From: Nymphaea colorata
Taxonomy: Eukaryota; Streptophyta; Magnoliopsida; Nymphaeales; Nymphaeaceae
NCBI RefSeq assembly: GCF_008831285.2
Contig: NC_045141.1
Span: 6,993,353 to 7,055,352 of the forward strand
DNA: 62,000 nucleotides
Reading direction: 5' to 3'
In this document: positions 1 through 11,848 of the stretch, in pieces
How the letters are laid out: the number at the start of each line of letters is the position of its first letter
How positions within the stretch are numbered: the stretch's first letter is position 1
Notes under the pieces: generated by a model
What the model was told of the DNA's origin: nothing
Databases searched by the model: none
The model's input: the letters and a program-made list of their open reading frames with translations, nothing else
Position numbers and translations under genes: made by a program

Positions 1-524
1 GAGAATCCAATGAAACTCTGATTTTTATAAGATTTGATGGTAAAAATTAAGTTAAAAGAATAAGATCAAGTTGTATTTTCAGAAGAAGAAAACATCGCTG
101 AAAGTAGGTATGGAATCTCAATTAAAGAAACTCTTTTGTTTGCTAGTTTGAGGGGTATTTGGATCTCTTTAAAATCAAAGATGTAGACGATGTGCAAGGG
201 TTTAGTCTAGCATGTAAGGGTTTAGTGGCTATTCATCTTCCTCCATATAAATAAATATATATATATATATCCTCATGATATCATAGAGATCCCCTCCTCT
301 GTCATGGATACCCACCGACGACGGCAGGGAGGCCGCTGCTTGCCATTGGTGAGGAAGATTGAAGAAAAGCAAGTTCAAGTTGAGCGATACGGAGAAGGAT
401 GAGAATCAAATTCGACCCGTCCTATCAGATCAGATGGTTTATGTTTGATGTCTCCCGATATTACCATAAACTGAATTAAAAAAAAAAAAAAAAGACGCTC
501 AATGCCAAAACATCTATTGTCCAC
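1..524. other. Gene-free flank with short (AT)n and poly-A tracts
   Basis: No coding signal was recognised. The stretch holds an (AT)n run near 255-270 after a TATA-like CATATAAATAAATA, a short GC-rich patch at about 300-345, and an A-rich run near 478-494. The motif TGATATCAT just after the AT run recurs at about 5451 and 5598 beyond copia element A, in a similar setting. This suggests that the flanks on both sides of the element are related repeats. Confidence 0.5.
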
Positions 525-1060
525 ATGGGGGAGACGACGACCTTCCCCTTCATCGCCAATGGGCAGCCACCGGCAGATAGTCCACCAGCAACAAGCCGGC
601 GGCACAGCAGAGATGGGGAAGACAACGGCCGACCCTATCTTTTGAAAAAAAAAACAGCAAAAGAACAGGGAGGCCGTTGCCTAACCGGCTCACCGTCTGC
701 CAGTGAGCAACAATGGGAGAGGCGACAGCCTCCCCTATTTTATTTTTTACTGTTTAAAAGAAATGAAGGGGAGGCCGTGCCTACCCCATTGTCGCCGGTG
801 GGCTGCTGCAGACTTGCACCGTCGGTGGACCATCCACCGGCAAGGCAAGGCCAGCACCAGCCCTTCGGTGGCGATGAGGAAGGCACGGCCTCCCATTTCG
901 TTGTCTTCTTGGGTTCTCAAGAAGAGAAAGTTGGGGGAGGCGACGACCACCTCCCTTGTTTTATTTTTGTTTGTTTCTAAAAAAAACAAAAAAATGAAGG
1001 GAGGCCATGCCACCCCATCACTGCGAGGGGTTGGCGCTCTTAACCAAGAAGGCTTTCAAA
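525..1060. repeat. GC-rich block of diverged inverted and direct repeats
   Basis: This GC-rich island in AT-rich surroundings repeats a GGGAGGC(C)-type motif several times in both orientations. GGGGAGGCCGTGCC at about 769 is answered by GGCACGGCCTCCC at about 882, giving inverted arms. Related motifs sit near 682 and 1001. A-rich or T-rich runs separate the GC-rich pieces. Frames are open on both strands only because of composition, and no protein family is recognisable. A related GC-rich patch lies at 5143-5335, directly beyond copia element A, so the block was probably in place before that element inserted. Its origin, perhaps an LTR or a foldback element, is unknown. Confidence 0.5.
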
Positions 1061-1073
1061 GTGAATTATTTGG

Positions 1074-1170
1074 TAGATGAAAAGTCATGTCTCTTGAGGA
1101 TGAAAAGTCATGTTTGTTCTTAAATGAAAAGTGATGACTCTTAGAAAATGAAAAGTCATCTCTCTTGAGA
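1074..1170 (+). repeat. 24-bp tandem repeat in the 5' LTR of element A
   Basis: Four imperfect units share the core ATGAAAAGTCATG, starting near 1076, 1099, 1124 and 1147. They lie upstream of the TATA-like box of the LTR. That is where enhancer-like repeats of LTR promoters usually sit, so a cis-regulatory role is plausible but only inferred. The 3' LTR remnant lacks this portion. Confidence 0.75.
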
Positions 1171-1325
1171 ATTAGACACCCCTTATGTATTTCCTCTGTA
1201 TAAATAAACCTTTCTATCAAAGGAATACAAGTAAAAAATAATTGAGTAGTAGACGTAGGCCTATTGGTTGAACCACTTTAAAAATTCATGTCTCTTTAAT
1301 TATTTCTTCATTTTGATTTCTAACA

Positions 1326-1336
1326 TGGTATCAGAG
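1326..1336 (+). other. Primer-binding site of copia element A
   Basis: TGGTATCAGAG follows directly on the LTR end (...TTCTAACA). It is complementary to the 3' end of plant initiator tRNA-Met and is the standard minus-strand primer site of copia elements. It fixes the 5' LTR end at 1325. Confidence 0.9.
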
Positions 1337-1481
1337 ATGCTGGTCCTTATTAGTGCTACTGCTACATCGTATGGATTACCTATTGTTTTGTGTTTTTTCA
1401 TTCTCATGACAAATTAAGAAGCGTCATCAAATACGGGAGTCAACTCTGATACGGGTATGAATTTTCTTGCTTCTCCTCTTT

Positions 1482-2808
1482 AGTACCAAACAATCTACAA
1501 CATTTCCTTACGATCAAGTTAAATGCTGAAAATTATCTTATTTGAGAATCTCAATTCACCTCAATCTTGATCTCATTTGATCTTATGGGGTATATTGATG
1601 GAAGCAAACATGCTCCATCAATGTTTAGATGTGAAACAACTGAAATAGTCCAAAATGTAATGAATGGCTGAGAAAGGATCAGTTATTTTTGAGTTGGATT
1701 AATTCCTCTCTATCTAAAGTAATACAAACCCAAATTATTGGTTTAAAAACCTCTGTAGAGGTTTGGGGTGCTCTTAAACAGAACTATGCAATTCAATTCA
1801 GGGCTCGAATAATGCTGTTAAAATCACATTTGCAAGATTTGAAAAAAGGGTCTAGTTCTATAGATGTTTATAAACAAAAGAAAAGCTATTGCTCATCAAC
1901 TAGCTATTTTATCCAAACCGGTTGATGAAGATGATTGTGTTCTTCTAATTCTTAGAGAATTACCAAGTGAATTGTTTTCCTTTAAAGTCAGTATGGAAAC
2001 TCGAAAGGACCCTGTCTCTTTGAACGAACTTCATAGACTTCTTCTCATACAAAAAGCCAACTTAAAAAAAGATGATCATCAAACTTTTGAATCTATTATA
2101 CATGTTGCGAATATTATCTCAAAACAAGTTTACAATAAACAAACCAACTATAGAGGTCGTGGTAGAAACAACTACCAATATAGAGGAGAGTCTAAAAAAA
2201 TGAGCAATATAAAGGTGATCGTCTTGTGTGTCAAATATATGGAAAAGTTGGTCATATTGCAAAGTTTTGTTGGTCATATACTAACTTGCTTAAAGAAAAA
2301 GAGACAACGTTGCCTCAAGCATATCATGTAGTTTCTTCTAGTACTCTGAATCAAGACATTCGAGATGACAATTGGTATCCTAACTCTGGTGCAACTCATC
2401 ACATCACCAATGATATCAACAACTTGTCCATTCATGCCAAATACAAAGGTGGAGATGCAGTAAAAATCGGAGATGGATCAGGTTTGAGAATTTTTTATAT
2501 TGATTCGTCAAAGACATCTCAAAATTTAGTTTTAAATGATCTCCTTCATGTGCCCAAAATAACAAGAAACTTGTTATCTGTACAACATTTTTCTAAGGAT
2601 AATGGAGTTTATTTTGAGTTTTATCATAATATGTGCTATGTTAAGCAACAGGGAACATGGAAAATTTTTCATCGAGGAACTAGCAGTGATAGGCTATATA
2701 AGATAGACCTAGCAGGACAAAAGAAGCACAGCTTGGAGAAGGACAAACTATTAGGCAGTGGCAAAAAAGACTTGGTCACTCTTCATTTTTCATTGTTAAG
2801 AAAATTTT
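1482..2808 (+). pseudogene. copia A gag and protease pseudogene
   Basis: The Gag part shows the UBN2-type pattern: LKTSVEVWGALKQNY near 1743, then RIMLLKSHLQDLKK and SSIDVY, followed by a basic RGRGRNN stretch. It ends in a zinc knuckle, CQIYGKVGHIAKFC (about 2229-2270), in which the second cysteine of CX2C is tyrosine. The protease motif near 2371-2400 reads WYPNSGATHH, so asparagine stands where the family has its catalytic aspartate (DSGA). Then comes a GAG-pre-integrase-like part ending in SSDRLYKI. At least two frameshifts and several stops separate the open pieces. The zinc-knuckle and active-site changes show that no functional product is possible. Confidence 0.85.
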
Positions 2809-2811
2809 AAA

Positions 2812-4985
2812 CAAGTGTGATTTGTTCTATTATGATGATTGTTTGAATTATTTGTGTGAACCTTGTCAAAAAGCTAAGAGCCATAAACTTCCATTTAATA
2901 CTATTTCAAATAAGGTGAAACGCTCACTTGAACTCATTTATTCTGATGTTGGGATCTAGCTCCAGTGGAGAGTGTGAATAGTTTTAAGTACTATGTGATT
3001 TTTATGGATGCCTTTTCAAGGTATACTTAGATTTATTTGATAAAAAAAAGAATAAAATGTTAGTCATATTTTCAAAGCTTTCAAGGCACTTTCTGAAAAT
3101 CTCACTTAACACAAGATAAAATATTTTCACTTAGATTGGGGAGGAGAATTTCAAGGGCTTCAATCATATCTTGCCGATAATGAGATTAAACATAGAATAT
3201 CATGTCCTCATACCCCTGAATAAAATGGAGCAGCTGAAAGGAGACACAAACATATTGTTGAAATAGATTTATCTCTAATGGCAGAAGGTAATATTCCCAA
3301 GAACTTTTGGTCCTATGCTTTTTGTACTGCTATTTATTTGATTAATTGAATGCCAACCAAGATTCTTGATTTTGCTTTTTCTTTGTAAAAATTGTTCAAA
3401 GAAAAACCTGATTATGACTTCCTCAAAATCTTTAAGTGTGAATGTTTTCCTTGTTTAAGAGGTTATCAGTAAAATAAATTAGATTACCGATCTGAAAGAT
3501 GTGATTTCTTGGGCGATGCTCCTCAACATAAAGGGTATTATTGTTTGGGTGTACGAACTAGTAAAATCTACATTTCAAGACGTCCAATTTAATGAGACAA
3601 AATTTCCTTTTATTGATACTCAAGAAGCCAAAACTCAAGATCTAGAAAGTCAAAACCAAGTTGTCATTTTAACCTTCATTCATAAATATCAGTTCTCAAA
3701 CTCTACAATATCATCATCTAGTACCTCCACAACATCAGGAAAACCCTTACTTCAGTCTGAAACAAATAGTGAATCTCAGCTTAAAACTCTCAGAAATGAG
3801 TCAACCCAATCCAATAAAAATGAACCAAATCAAGAACGACTCTTATCCTATGACTACTGGATCTCAAGTGGAAACCTTTAAACCTAATCTTAAATACAAT
3901 GAGTTTCATACATATTTTCCTAGCAAACACTCTTTTTCAAGAGCTCTTGTCACCACTCTTCCTGAAGACAAAGAACCCCCAAATTTCAATAAAGCATATT
4001 GGAGAAAGGCATTGCAAGAAAAAAATGATGCTCTTATTCGAAACAATACTTGGAAACTTGTTCCAAAGAAATGAGCCAAACACATTGTAGGATGTAAATG
4101 AGTGTTCAAAATCAAGCGAAAAGCAAATGGATTGTTGGAAAGATACAAAATTAGACTCATCGCCAATGGGTATAGTAAAAAAGAAGGAATTGACTATACT
4201 GAAACCTTCAGCCCTATTGTGAAGCCTACTACAATTCAGATAGTATTTACTATTTCTATTAGTAACAACTAAAAAATACATCAGCTGGATATTGAAAATG
4301 CATTTCTGTACGGATTTATTTCAAAAGAAGTTTATATGGTTCAACCACCCAAATTTCAAAATCATTCTTTCCCAAATCATGTATGCAAGCTTGAACATGC
4401 TCTATATGGTTTAAAATAGGCTCATAGAGAATGGTTTGCCCGTCTTAGTCTATTCCTCCAAAATCTTGGTTTTAAAGGGGATCAAACAGATTCGTCACTT
4501 TTTATTTTGACAAAAAGAGAAATACTTGTATATGTTTTGGTATACTTAGATGACATGATCATAAAAGGAAGTTTACTATAACATATTCATAAAATTATTT
4601 ATCAATTCAAAAGTGAGTTTGCTATTAAAGATCTGGGTGACCATTTTTTTTTTAGCATACAAGCAACAAGAATTGACAATAAGCTAATATTGTCTCAAAG
4701 GAAATATATATTTGAACTTCTCAAAAGAACAAATAGCTTGAAACTAAGGGAGTTTCAACTCTTATGGCATGCTCCTCTGCTTTATCTGCTCAAATTGGAT
4801 CAAATTTTTATGATCCAACTCTTCATCGCAGCATTGTTGGAGCTCTTCAATACTCTAGTATGACTCGCCCAAGCATCTCTTATGCTGTCAACAAGGTTTG
4901 TCAATACATGCATCATACTACTGATGCCCATTGGGATGCCGTAAAGAAAATCCTAAGATACTTGAAACACACTACAGGTGGATGA
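2812..4985 (+). pseudogene. copia A integrase, reverse transcriptase and RNase H pseudogene
   Basis: Integrase begins with a zinc-binding-like CEPCQKAKSHKLPF (about 2857), followed by a core with FMDAFSRY near 3002. Stops and frameshifts are frequent. A serine/asparagine-rich linker lies at about 3640-3840. Reverse transcriptase starts near 3960 with the usual YWRKALQEKNDAL and NNTWKLVPK, continues through LDIENAFLYG (about 4284) and reaches the catalytic YLDD box at 4541-4554. A final open piece at 4764-4985 contains [10 protein letters not shown] and [10 protein letters not shown], matching the end of RT and the connection to RNase H. The DE.. RNase H end is missing because the sequence passes into the LTR remnant. 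Confidence 0.85.
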
Positions 4986-4994
4986 TGCATGTAT

Positions 4995-5141
4995 TGGCCC
5001 AGACATCTCCTCTATATAAAGAAATCTCTCTACCAAAGGAATGCAAGTCAAAAATAATAGAGCAGTGGACGTAAGCCTATTGGCTGAACTACTTTAAAAA
5101 TTCACATCCCTTTAATTATTTATTGATTTCGATTTCTAATA
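4995..5141 (+). repeat. Partial 3' LTR of copia element A
   Basis: The segment from the TATA-like CTATATAAAG to TTTCTAAT matches 1180-1325, including CAAAGGAATGCAAGTCAAAA, TAAGCCTATTGGCTGAAC and CCTTTAATTATTTA. The U3 part, including the 24-bp repeats, is absent. Differences from the 5' LTR are numerous for such a short stretch, which points to an old insertion. Confidence 0.85.
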
Positions 5142-5142
5142 G

Positions 5143-5335
5143 GCGCCAGCCCTGCCTTGCTAGCGAACCGTCTGCCTGCGAGGCGAGGCTTGTGCCAGCC
5201 TGCCAACAACAATGGTGGAAGCACAAACTCCCCTTTAGTTCTCTTCTTCAAAACTGAAGGCCAACGGCAGATCACCGGCGATGATGGGTGGAGGTGATGG
5301 CCTCCCCCCACATTGGAACTTAATGTTCAGCCATC
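5143..5335. repeat. GC-rich patch related to the 525-1060 block
   Basis: Phrases such as ACCGTCTGCC, AACAACAATGG and GATGGCCTCCCC also occur, slightly altered, in the block left of copia element A. The patch begins immediately where the 3' LTR remnant ends. This supports insertion of the element into a pre-existing GC-rich repeat. Confidence 0.5.
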
Positions 5336-5439
5336 AAGTGATTTTTCTTTTAAATGTTTGGTCGTCCACATGGATGGCCCAATCCAGCCTAACATTCACT
5401 CGGCAGAGTGATTGTGATAAAGGACGCTTCATATATATA

Positions 5440-5670
5440 TATATATATATAATGATATCATGTGGATTCTCTCTCCTAACAGAATAATATAAGCAAAGGT
5501 TGAATGAGCATGACTTTAACAGTTCATATTTGATGCCCCTTTGATGTCAATGTAAAGTAACTATTTTCATTCAATTTCTTATACATATAAAGTGAATCCT
5601 TATGATATCATGGGGTTTCTCTCTCTTAACAGAATAATATAAGCACAGGTTGAATGAGCAAGACTTTTAG
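5440..5670. repeat. Direct duplication of ~75 bp, 157 bp apart
   Basis: Two copies of a segment that runs from ATGATATCATG to GAGCA.GACTTT lie at about 5451-5514 and 5598-5668. Both contain AACAGAATAATATAAGCA and AGGTTGAATGAGCA. A few substitutions separate them. An (AT)n run precedes the first copy at about 5431-5450. No coding role is apparent. Confidence 0.75.
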
Positions 5671-6860
5671 TTGTTGTCTCCTGGTGACACAAATTCTTCA
5701 TTTCAGAAGTGGTACTGAATTTGAATAACCTCAGTTATGAGTTCAAAGACTCAAATTTTCATAACCACTTCCACATTTTTCTGAAGTCACAAACAAATTA
5801 TACAAGTCCAATAAACTAGAACCTGCATCATACAAGTTCCAAAGAAATAAAAAAAAAACAACTCAGCATCATTTGCAGCATCTATGCACACATATGGCTA
5901 TGGTGGTTGTTTGAGCTGCGAGAAGACCATACATGAAACAACTACGATGGATATGGAAGGTTTACAGATTTAAATATATAGGACAAGATGAGAAAACAAT
6001 TTCAAAGTCAAACAAAGCATTGAAACTGAGACTCAGTTCTACACAAAATTAGGCATCCCATGTTGAGTTCCTACTACTGTGATGATACACTTTCTCTCTA
6101 GATCAATCTCTCTCTATTTTTTTTCCTCCTCGTGATCTTCATTGAAAAACTAAAAAAAAAAAAGACTCTAGGTTGTCTCTTATTGCAAAGCATAGCAAAA
6201 CAATGAGCTAGACATAGGAAATAATGTTCCGTAAATATGTGTCAAAGATTAGGGCAGATTAATGGAACAATAAAGTGCAGTGTTTTATGAATCTGGTTTT
6301 GTAAAAGTCTACCATTTTTAATTTTATGCAATTGAATATGGTTGTAGGGATGCATATATTTATATATGTAAACAAATATACCTAATATAATAGTTGGCTT
6401 AGTTAAACCTATGATTAAGGTATAACCAAGCAGTTATAGAATAATAAATTAAATGAATTAAAGAGGAGGTTACAACTTTGTCATAAAAAAGGGAGTTGAC
6501 AAAATACATTGATGGGTGCATTAAAAAAATGATTTAAGGGAAAACTGAAGAGTCATCTTTCTTCTGAGAGGCTGCAAATTCAGGTGGCAGTTTTGGAGGC
6601 CTTGAAGAGTCTCCATTTAACCATGTTTTGCAGCAAATAAACTTTCCTTTTGCTGCAGTCATAGAGGGGAAGATCCAGCAACACAGAATTTGAGAAGAGA
6701 GAGATAGGTCCTCATTTCTGCTCACTTTCTGGTTGAGATCAAGGTTAATGGCTACTTAAGAGAAAAAAGAAACATAGAGGGTTGCTGACAGGAGCTCAAG
6801 GCTGCTTCTAATTTGAGATAACATTGGTAAGTGTTACACGCCATGAGATACGAAACTTGT
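5671..6860. other. Gene-free stretch
   Basis: No recognisable gene or element. The 63-codon frame on the minus strand at 6534-6725 resembles nothing I know and has no supporting splice or promoter context. The stretch is AT-rich with several short A- or T-homopolymers. Confidence 0.45.
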
Positions 6861-7045
<185 letters not shown>

Positions 7046-9596
7046 TAGATGTATAAATAAGTCTACACGCTTGGGTAGATTATAATTTGGACTTGTGTAT
7101 ATATTGCAAAGGAAGAAAGCATGCACAAACTAGTCCTAGCCTAGAAGTAATGGTACAACAAGCCATCAGAGTTGAACTAATTTCCAACCTGACAGGTGTT
7201 GGGATATCTAGAAATAAGTGCAGCATATAGTTCTTGTATATTCTATCTGGTTTCCTAGAAATAAATATATATGAATGTGTAAGGTGTAATTACGTGTGCA
7301 CAGAAAAAAAATGGTATATTTTAGGTAATGCATGAGCTGTTTGTGAGATAACAAATGAAATATGATACTATGTTCAGATATAGTTATAGGAAACATGTTG
7401 TGGCACCCTTGTGTTGGAATTATTCATGACATATGTTCCTACTTCCATGAAGGTCTAAGTATGTTACAATTGATGGTATGTGTGCATGATAGCTGTACAT
7501 GTTCAGTTTGAAGAATGAAACACTTTGAAATTAGATGTTTTGGACAGTAAATTATATAAAAGAAAGGATTCTCATGTAACAGAATTATAGGCTACTGTTT
7601 GGTTGATATAATTCTACTTGAATACTTATTTTAGTTATAAAGAATTCTCATGTCGCAGAAAATTGTAACAAAATTTATGGCAACTCATGTTTCCTTATGG
7701 TTGATCATATACCACTAAGTATTCAATAGTAACAAGGGATCTATACCAGTGAAGCTGTAAAAGCATAACCAAGGTTCAACAAACTGAATCTATGACATTG
7801 ACATATTAACTGGTATGAAAGTAATGGATCTATGAACTATTGTTCTAAGCATGCTCAGCCACTAGTGAAGCCTAGGGTTCATGCATTTTCAAGGTATAGT
7901 ATGCAGGTAACCATATGCACATTCAGAAATAAATAAATAAATATGTGGTCATTGGGACATGATGCATCAAAATGTCATTGGAAAGAATCGGGCTGATATT
8001 GCAATGCATCCAAAATGTCAATTGGCATCCAATTTTATAAAAAGACGAGAACACTTATATTTCATGAAGCATATATTCACGTCTTTACATGAAAAGATTT
8101 TGTGGTGGTAGGACTATGCCAGTAAACACTATGGAAGGCTGCATATGAAACAGGATCAGTACCCAACTAAAAGTACTGCTTATTTTATTACATTCATGTG
8201 TTATGATCATCATGACATTTCAGAAACCTATATCAGATCAAGACAAACTAATTCCCTGATTCTTTTATGCTAGACCTTGCATGTTCCATAACCTTACTCA
8301 ACAAAACCATCTTATTGATACAAAACATGGAATGTAGAGATCATGGGTATGACCTGGGGGATTAAGGATATTGTTTGTGATTATACATACATATTGAAAA
8401 AGGTACATTTTATAGATATCTGTGAAATTATCATGTTGAAAGTAACCTAGTGCATTAAATCATGAGATGATAAAGTTAGGAATGGTTGCATCTGGACTGA
8501 AATTCTGGTACATATCAAATTATAGAGTTTCTTAGTTTTATTGCATGAGCAGGGTGATGTGATGGGAGAACACGTGTGAAGTATAAGTAGCTTAACAACA
8601 TTATGAGAGATGAATTAGAAGGCTGCATGTTGTGACATGAGGATTGCTTACACTGAGTGTATAAATAATTTTTTGTGATCAATAGTAAATTTTGATGAAA
8701 GGAGATCATGCGACATACTAAATGAGTTTAGTAAGAAAAGGATAATACTTGCTCATGTTTAGCCTACCCTTAGTTTTGTTACAAGTAAGGGTATCACTAA
8801 AGTGCAATAAATCTTCATTAAAACCTATACCAGATTGTATTTCATGATGACAAAACTTACAAGAATAGGAGAAATATGTACATATAGACTAGAAATTTAA
8901 ATGTGATAAAGAAAGTGTCATATTGGACAACTTAACCATCTTCTAAGTACAGTGAGGAAGCATGTATATTCTTCCCCGCAACATAACTACATCCCTATTG
9001 GTATATTTATATATATTTTGATGCAAGCGCACGTACAAAAAGTACAGAAATAAAATCTGGTCGACCAAGTGAGCATTATGACCAGCATCGTACCATGTCA
9101 TGATATGTATCTATTGTACATTCATTATATAAGTCTGAGCATATATTGAATGTAGAAAAATAATAAATACATTATATTATGATCGAAGGAAATATATACA
9201 TATATTTGCCTACACACTTATGGGTTGAGTGTGCACATGGTATGTATAAAGGATAGCCCATCAGAAGGTTGACAGGTTTTGTACACCAGTGACTTTTGTT
9301 GTGTGTTTTATGTTGGTGTAACCTAGTCCTACTCGAGATTGTTGGCATGGTAATTGTTAGGTATAAGTAGTAAATAGATGCTTGCCTGCATATTCTGGTG
9401 ACTCAATCATGTTAGGTACAGTAAGCTTGATGGGTTTACCTGAATACAATCTCATTCATCATTTAAAATCAGAACATCTAAATGAATGAACTTGTGACAT
9501 TGAAGATGGAAGCAGCCCTAGATGGGTATATAAATAGGAGTGTGATTGTGATGACATTTTTAACAATAAAAGTTGAAAATAATAGATTGAGGATAT
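7046..9596. other. Gene-free stretch
   Basis: About 2.5 kb of AT-rich sequence with many short ATG-started frames but no protein motif, no paired LTR and no recognisable transposon end. It could be single-copy intergenic DNA or very old, unrecognisable repeats. Confidence 0.45.
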
Positions 9597-9597
9597 T

Positions 9598-9690
<93 letters not shown>

Positions 9691-9711
9691 ATATATATGT
9701 ATATAGGGTTG
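9597..9711. repeat. Compound (AT)n(GT)n microsatellite
   Basis: About 26 AT units run at 9597-9648, followed by 19 GT units at 9649-9686, and then a mixed ATGTATATATATGTATATA tail. The AT-to-GT switch within one array is typical of compound dinucleotide repeats that grew by slippage. Confidence 0.95.
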
Positions 9712-10957
9712 TAGGTCAGTGTTAAACACTTACCTATGATGGTGCAAGTATGCTCACTACAAGTGCTTGCAGATCAATTCAACGATAAATAATGTTGCAT
9801 AATTATATTCTTAAAGCTCTTATTTAATGGATGCCTTCGATAACGTGTGACCATAGTGTCCTTGTGGATGTAGGGGCTGGCAAATGAGAATAGTCTTGGC
9901 TGAGCACCCCAAATATTGGCCTATGATGGTTATTAGAGCTATGGTAGATCCTAAAAATTGACGCACATACGGAAGTGTGAGCGGGTCCAATGGTTGGTTT
10001 TATCCCAAAAGGCAGTGGCATAACATGAGATCATTGTGGTTGCATGCTTCTTCGTCTGCACTGGGCAACCCATAGAGTATTGGGCGGCACAAGAGCCTGG
10101 GGTTTTGTTAAACTTTTGTTTGAAGAGCAAGATGTCTCCTGGTCCCTCAACCCGGGTGCCTAGAGGGGCCAGTCTATCACTTTGGGTAATACCAATCGTT
10201 AGACCCTATTACTATAGCGATTATCTGTGGTATCACAACAGGCTTCACTACAGGTTACTCTCGATCTGTTTGGATCATCTAGTGTAGATATGATTTGAAT
10301 TACCTATGAGTTGTTCCCACAGGGTTTTCTATTGTTTGCTTGTTTCGATAACCATAATCATTGTTAATGGATCACCATTGTAATTCTACAAACATATGAA
10401 GGTCATGTATACCTTGTTCATGATAATAAGATATAACAATAAGGTGCATTATGAATTGATGACTTATGGATGTTGACCATAAAGTCCTCATATGGATTTT
10501 TTTGACATAGTTATATATTTATTTTGCTGAACCATGTTCCATTCATGGTTGGATGTTACCATACTCAGAGGAATCTGACCCTTCTTTCTATCTCTACAGG
10601 CAGTTCTTGAGAGATCGTGGGCAATAGGATTGACATTCTCATTCTTTGTAATGGACCGGCTTTGGCGATCTAGACACTGCGTTGAGTTTGGGCTTTGTGG
10701 ATATTCTAGTTGTTTGAATATAAGTGTCTTTGTGTGAGATTAAAAAGGGTGTCTCTTAAAACAATGTTGGATATTTTGTTGTTGTTTGATTTGTTTATGT
10801 TTTGGTCATTACTCAAGTTTTCATAGAGTAAGACTCAATGTTTCCTTCTGAATATAAAAAAATGGCATCAAAAACTTGGGTCGTGACAGTTTCAATCAAT
10901 GGGGATAGAATATTCATGGAATAATAGTGTTTCTATTGCCAGAAGTCCCCTTACTAA
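9712..10957. other. Gene-free stretch, possible LTR remnant near its right end
   Basis: No gene was recognised. The segment ending near 10890 with AACTTGGGTCGTGACA has the look of a gypsy LTR end, but no matching second LTR, PBS or TATA-anchored partner was found, so this is only a possibility. Moderately GC-rich patches lie at about 9880-10200. Confidence 0.3.
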
Positions 10958-11365
10958 TGTTGGGATGGGGAAAATATAGAGAGAAAAATAAATATAAACA
11001 TTAAAATTGAGAAGAGAATATGATAATATTAAGAGAAGCTTTTATGAATAATCATGAACTAAATGGGGTTTGATGGGAGGATAAAAGAGATAAATGAAGC
11101 TATGGTGTGAACCTTTTCTTCTTTTAATTTGTTTTATTCACACCTTAAATAGACAATTACCTCCATGCCTTACTATAGGCTTTACATGTGAAGGTTTTCA
11201 AGAATCATAATTATACTCATCCCCCGCAAGCAATGTCTAGTAAATTAGTATCAATTTTCCAAGCATTTTACAATTTCCAAGATCTTTTTGGGGAAGTCAA
11301 GTCCCTTCATTTATGGCACAAGATTTATCTTCTTGCTTTGAAGTTGGATCTATATATTTTCAACA
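10958..11365 (-). repeat. 3' LTR of copia element B
   Basis: It begins TGTTGGGATGGGG and ends ...TTTTCAACA on the plus strand. It shares with 15,545-15,947 a series of phrases such as GATGAACTAAATGGG or its variant, CCTCCATGCCTT, TTTCAAGAATC and TTATGGCACAAGATTTATC. The two copies have many substitutions and small indels, which indicates an old element. Confidence 0.85.
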
Positions 11366-11378
11366 CCCCCTTTAATTT
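11366..11378 (-). other. Polypurine tract of copia element B
   Basis: On the minus strand AAATTAAAGGGGG abuts the 3' LTR. This is the expected position and composition for the plus-strand primer of reverse transcription. Confidence 0.75.
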
Positions 11379-11720
11379 ATAATTTTTAGTCAAGTCTTGA
11401 AATGGTTAAATTTGCTTACTAGTAAATGTTTTGTAAATATAATGCCATTCAATCTTTACTCGCTTTTAACTTTGTCATGAATTCTCCATCTTGAACCAAT
11501 TCTCTGATGCAGTGATGATGAATTTTAATTACTTTGATTCAGTATATATGAAATATTTGGTTATTTATCATGACAATGACATATTAGTGGTTACAATAGA
11601 TAATAATTGAACTTTCTTGTTTTTAGTGAAGTTTGCTAGAATTCTTCTTAATCAACTTTTTCATACGCTGCAATAGTAGCTACTATGCTCTACCTCGATG
11701 GATGATTAATGCGATAGTAT

Positions 11721-11848
11721 TTTTCCTTTTGGAAAACTAGGACACCATTTTTATTTCCAAGCATAGCACAAAATCTGAAATGCCTTTTCCTTTTAGAAAA
11801 CTAGGAAGCCATTCTTACTTCCTAGCAAAGCACATAACTTGAAATGCT
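11721..11848 (-). repeat. 64-bp tandem duplication in RNase H of element B
   Basis: TTTTCCTTTT.GAAAACTAGGA starts at 11,721 and again at 11,785, each followed by a similar GCC/ACCATT...TAGCA.AGCACA stretch. In the minus-strand frame the peptide motif KAFQ(I/V).C appears twice. The duplication is inside an already coding segment, so it post-dates the intact element. Confidence 0.85.

Larger units (their letters stand above)
1060..5141 (+). mobile_element. Ty1/copia LTR retrotransposon A, decayed
   Basis: The order is that of a plant copia element: LTR end, tRNA-Met-type PBS, Gag, protease, integrase, reverse transcriptase, RNase H, LTR. The 3' LTR is partial. It aligns only with the last ~145 bp of the 5' LTR, and RNase H runs into it, so a deletion removed the end of pol and most of the LTR U3 region. 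Many stops and frameshifts break the coding region. Both LTR remnants keep a TATA-like box (TGTATAAATA near 1198, CTATATAAA near 5012). The left limit of the 5' LTR is uncertain and is placed next to the GC-rich block. No target duplication is visible. Confidence 0.85.

Noticed and set aside
525-1080. Overlapping plus-strand frames of 151 and 125 codons
   Set aside because: They cross GC-rich repeats and homopolymer runs; the products are not similar to known proteins.
6534-6725. 63-codon minus-strand frame ending PPEFAASQKKDDSSVFP
   Set aside because: Looks less random than most, but no homology, splice or promoter support could be seen.
9478-9729. Open frames with His/Thr or Cys/Val repeats
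   Set aside because: Created by the compound AT/GT microsatellite.
10875-10890. Solo gypsy LTR ending GGGTCGTGACA
   Set aside because: Start, partner LTR and target duplication could not be found.
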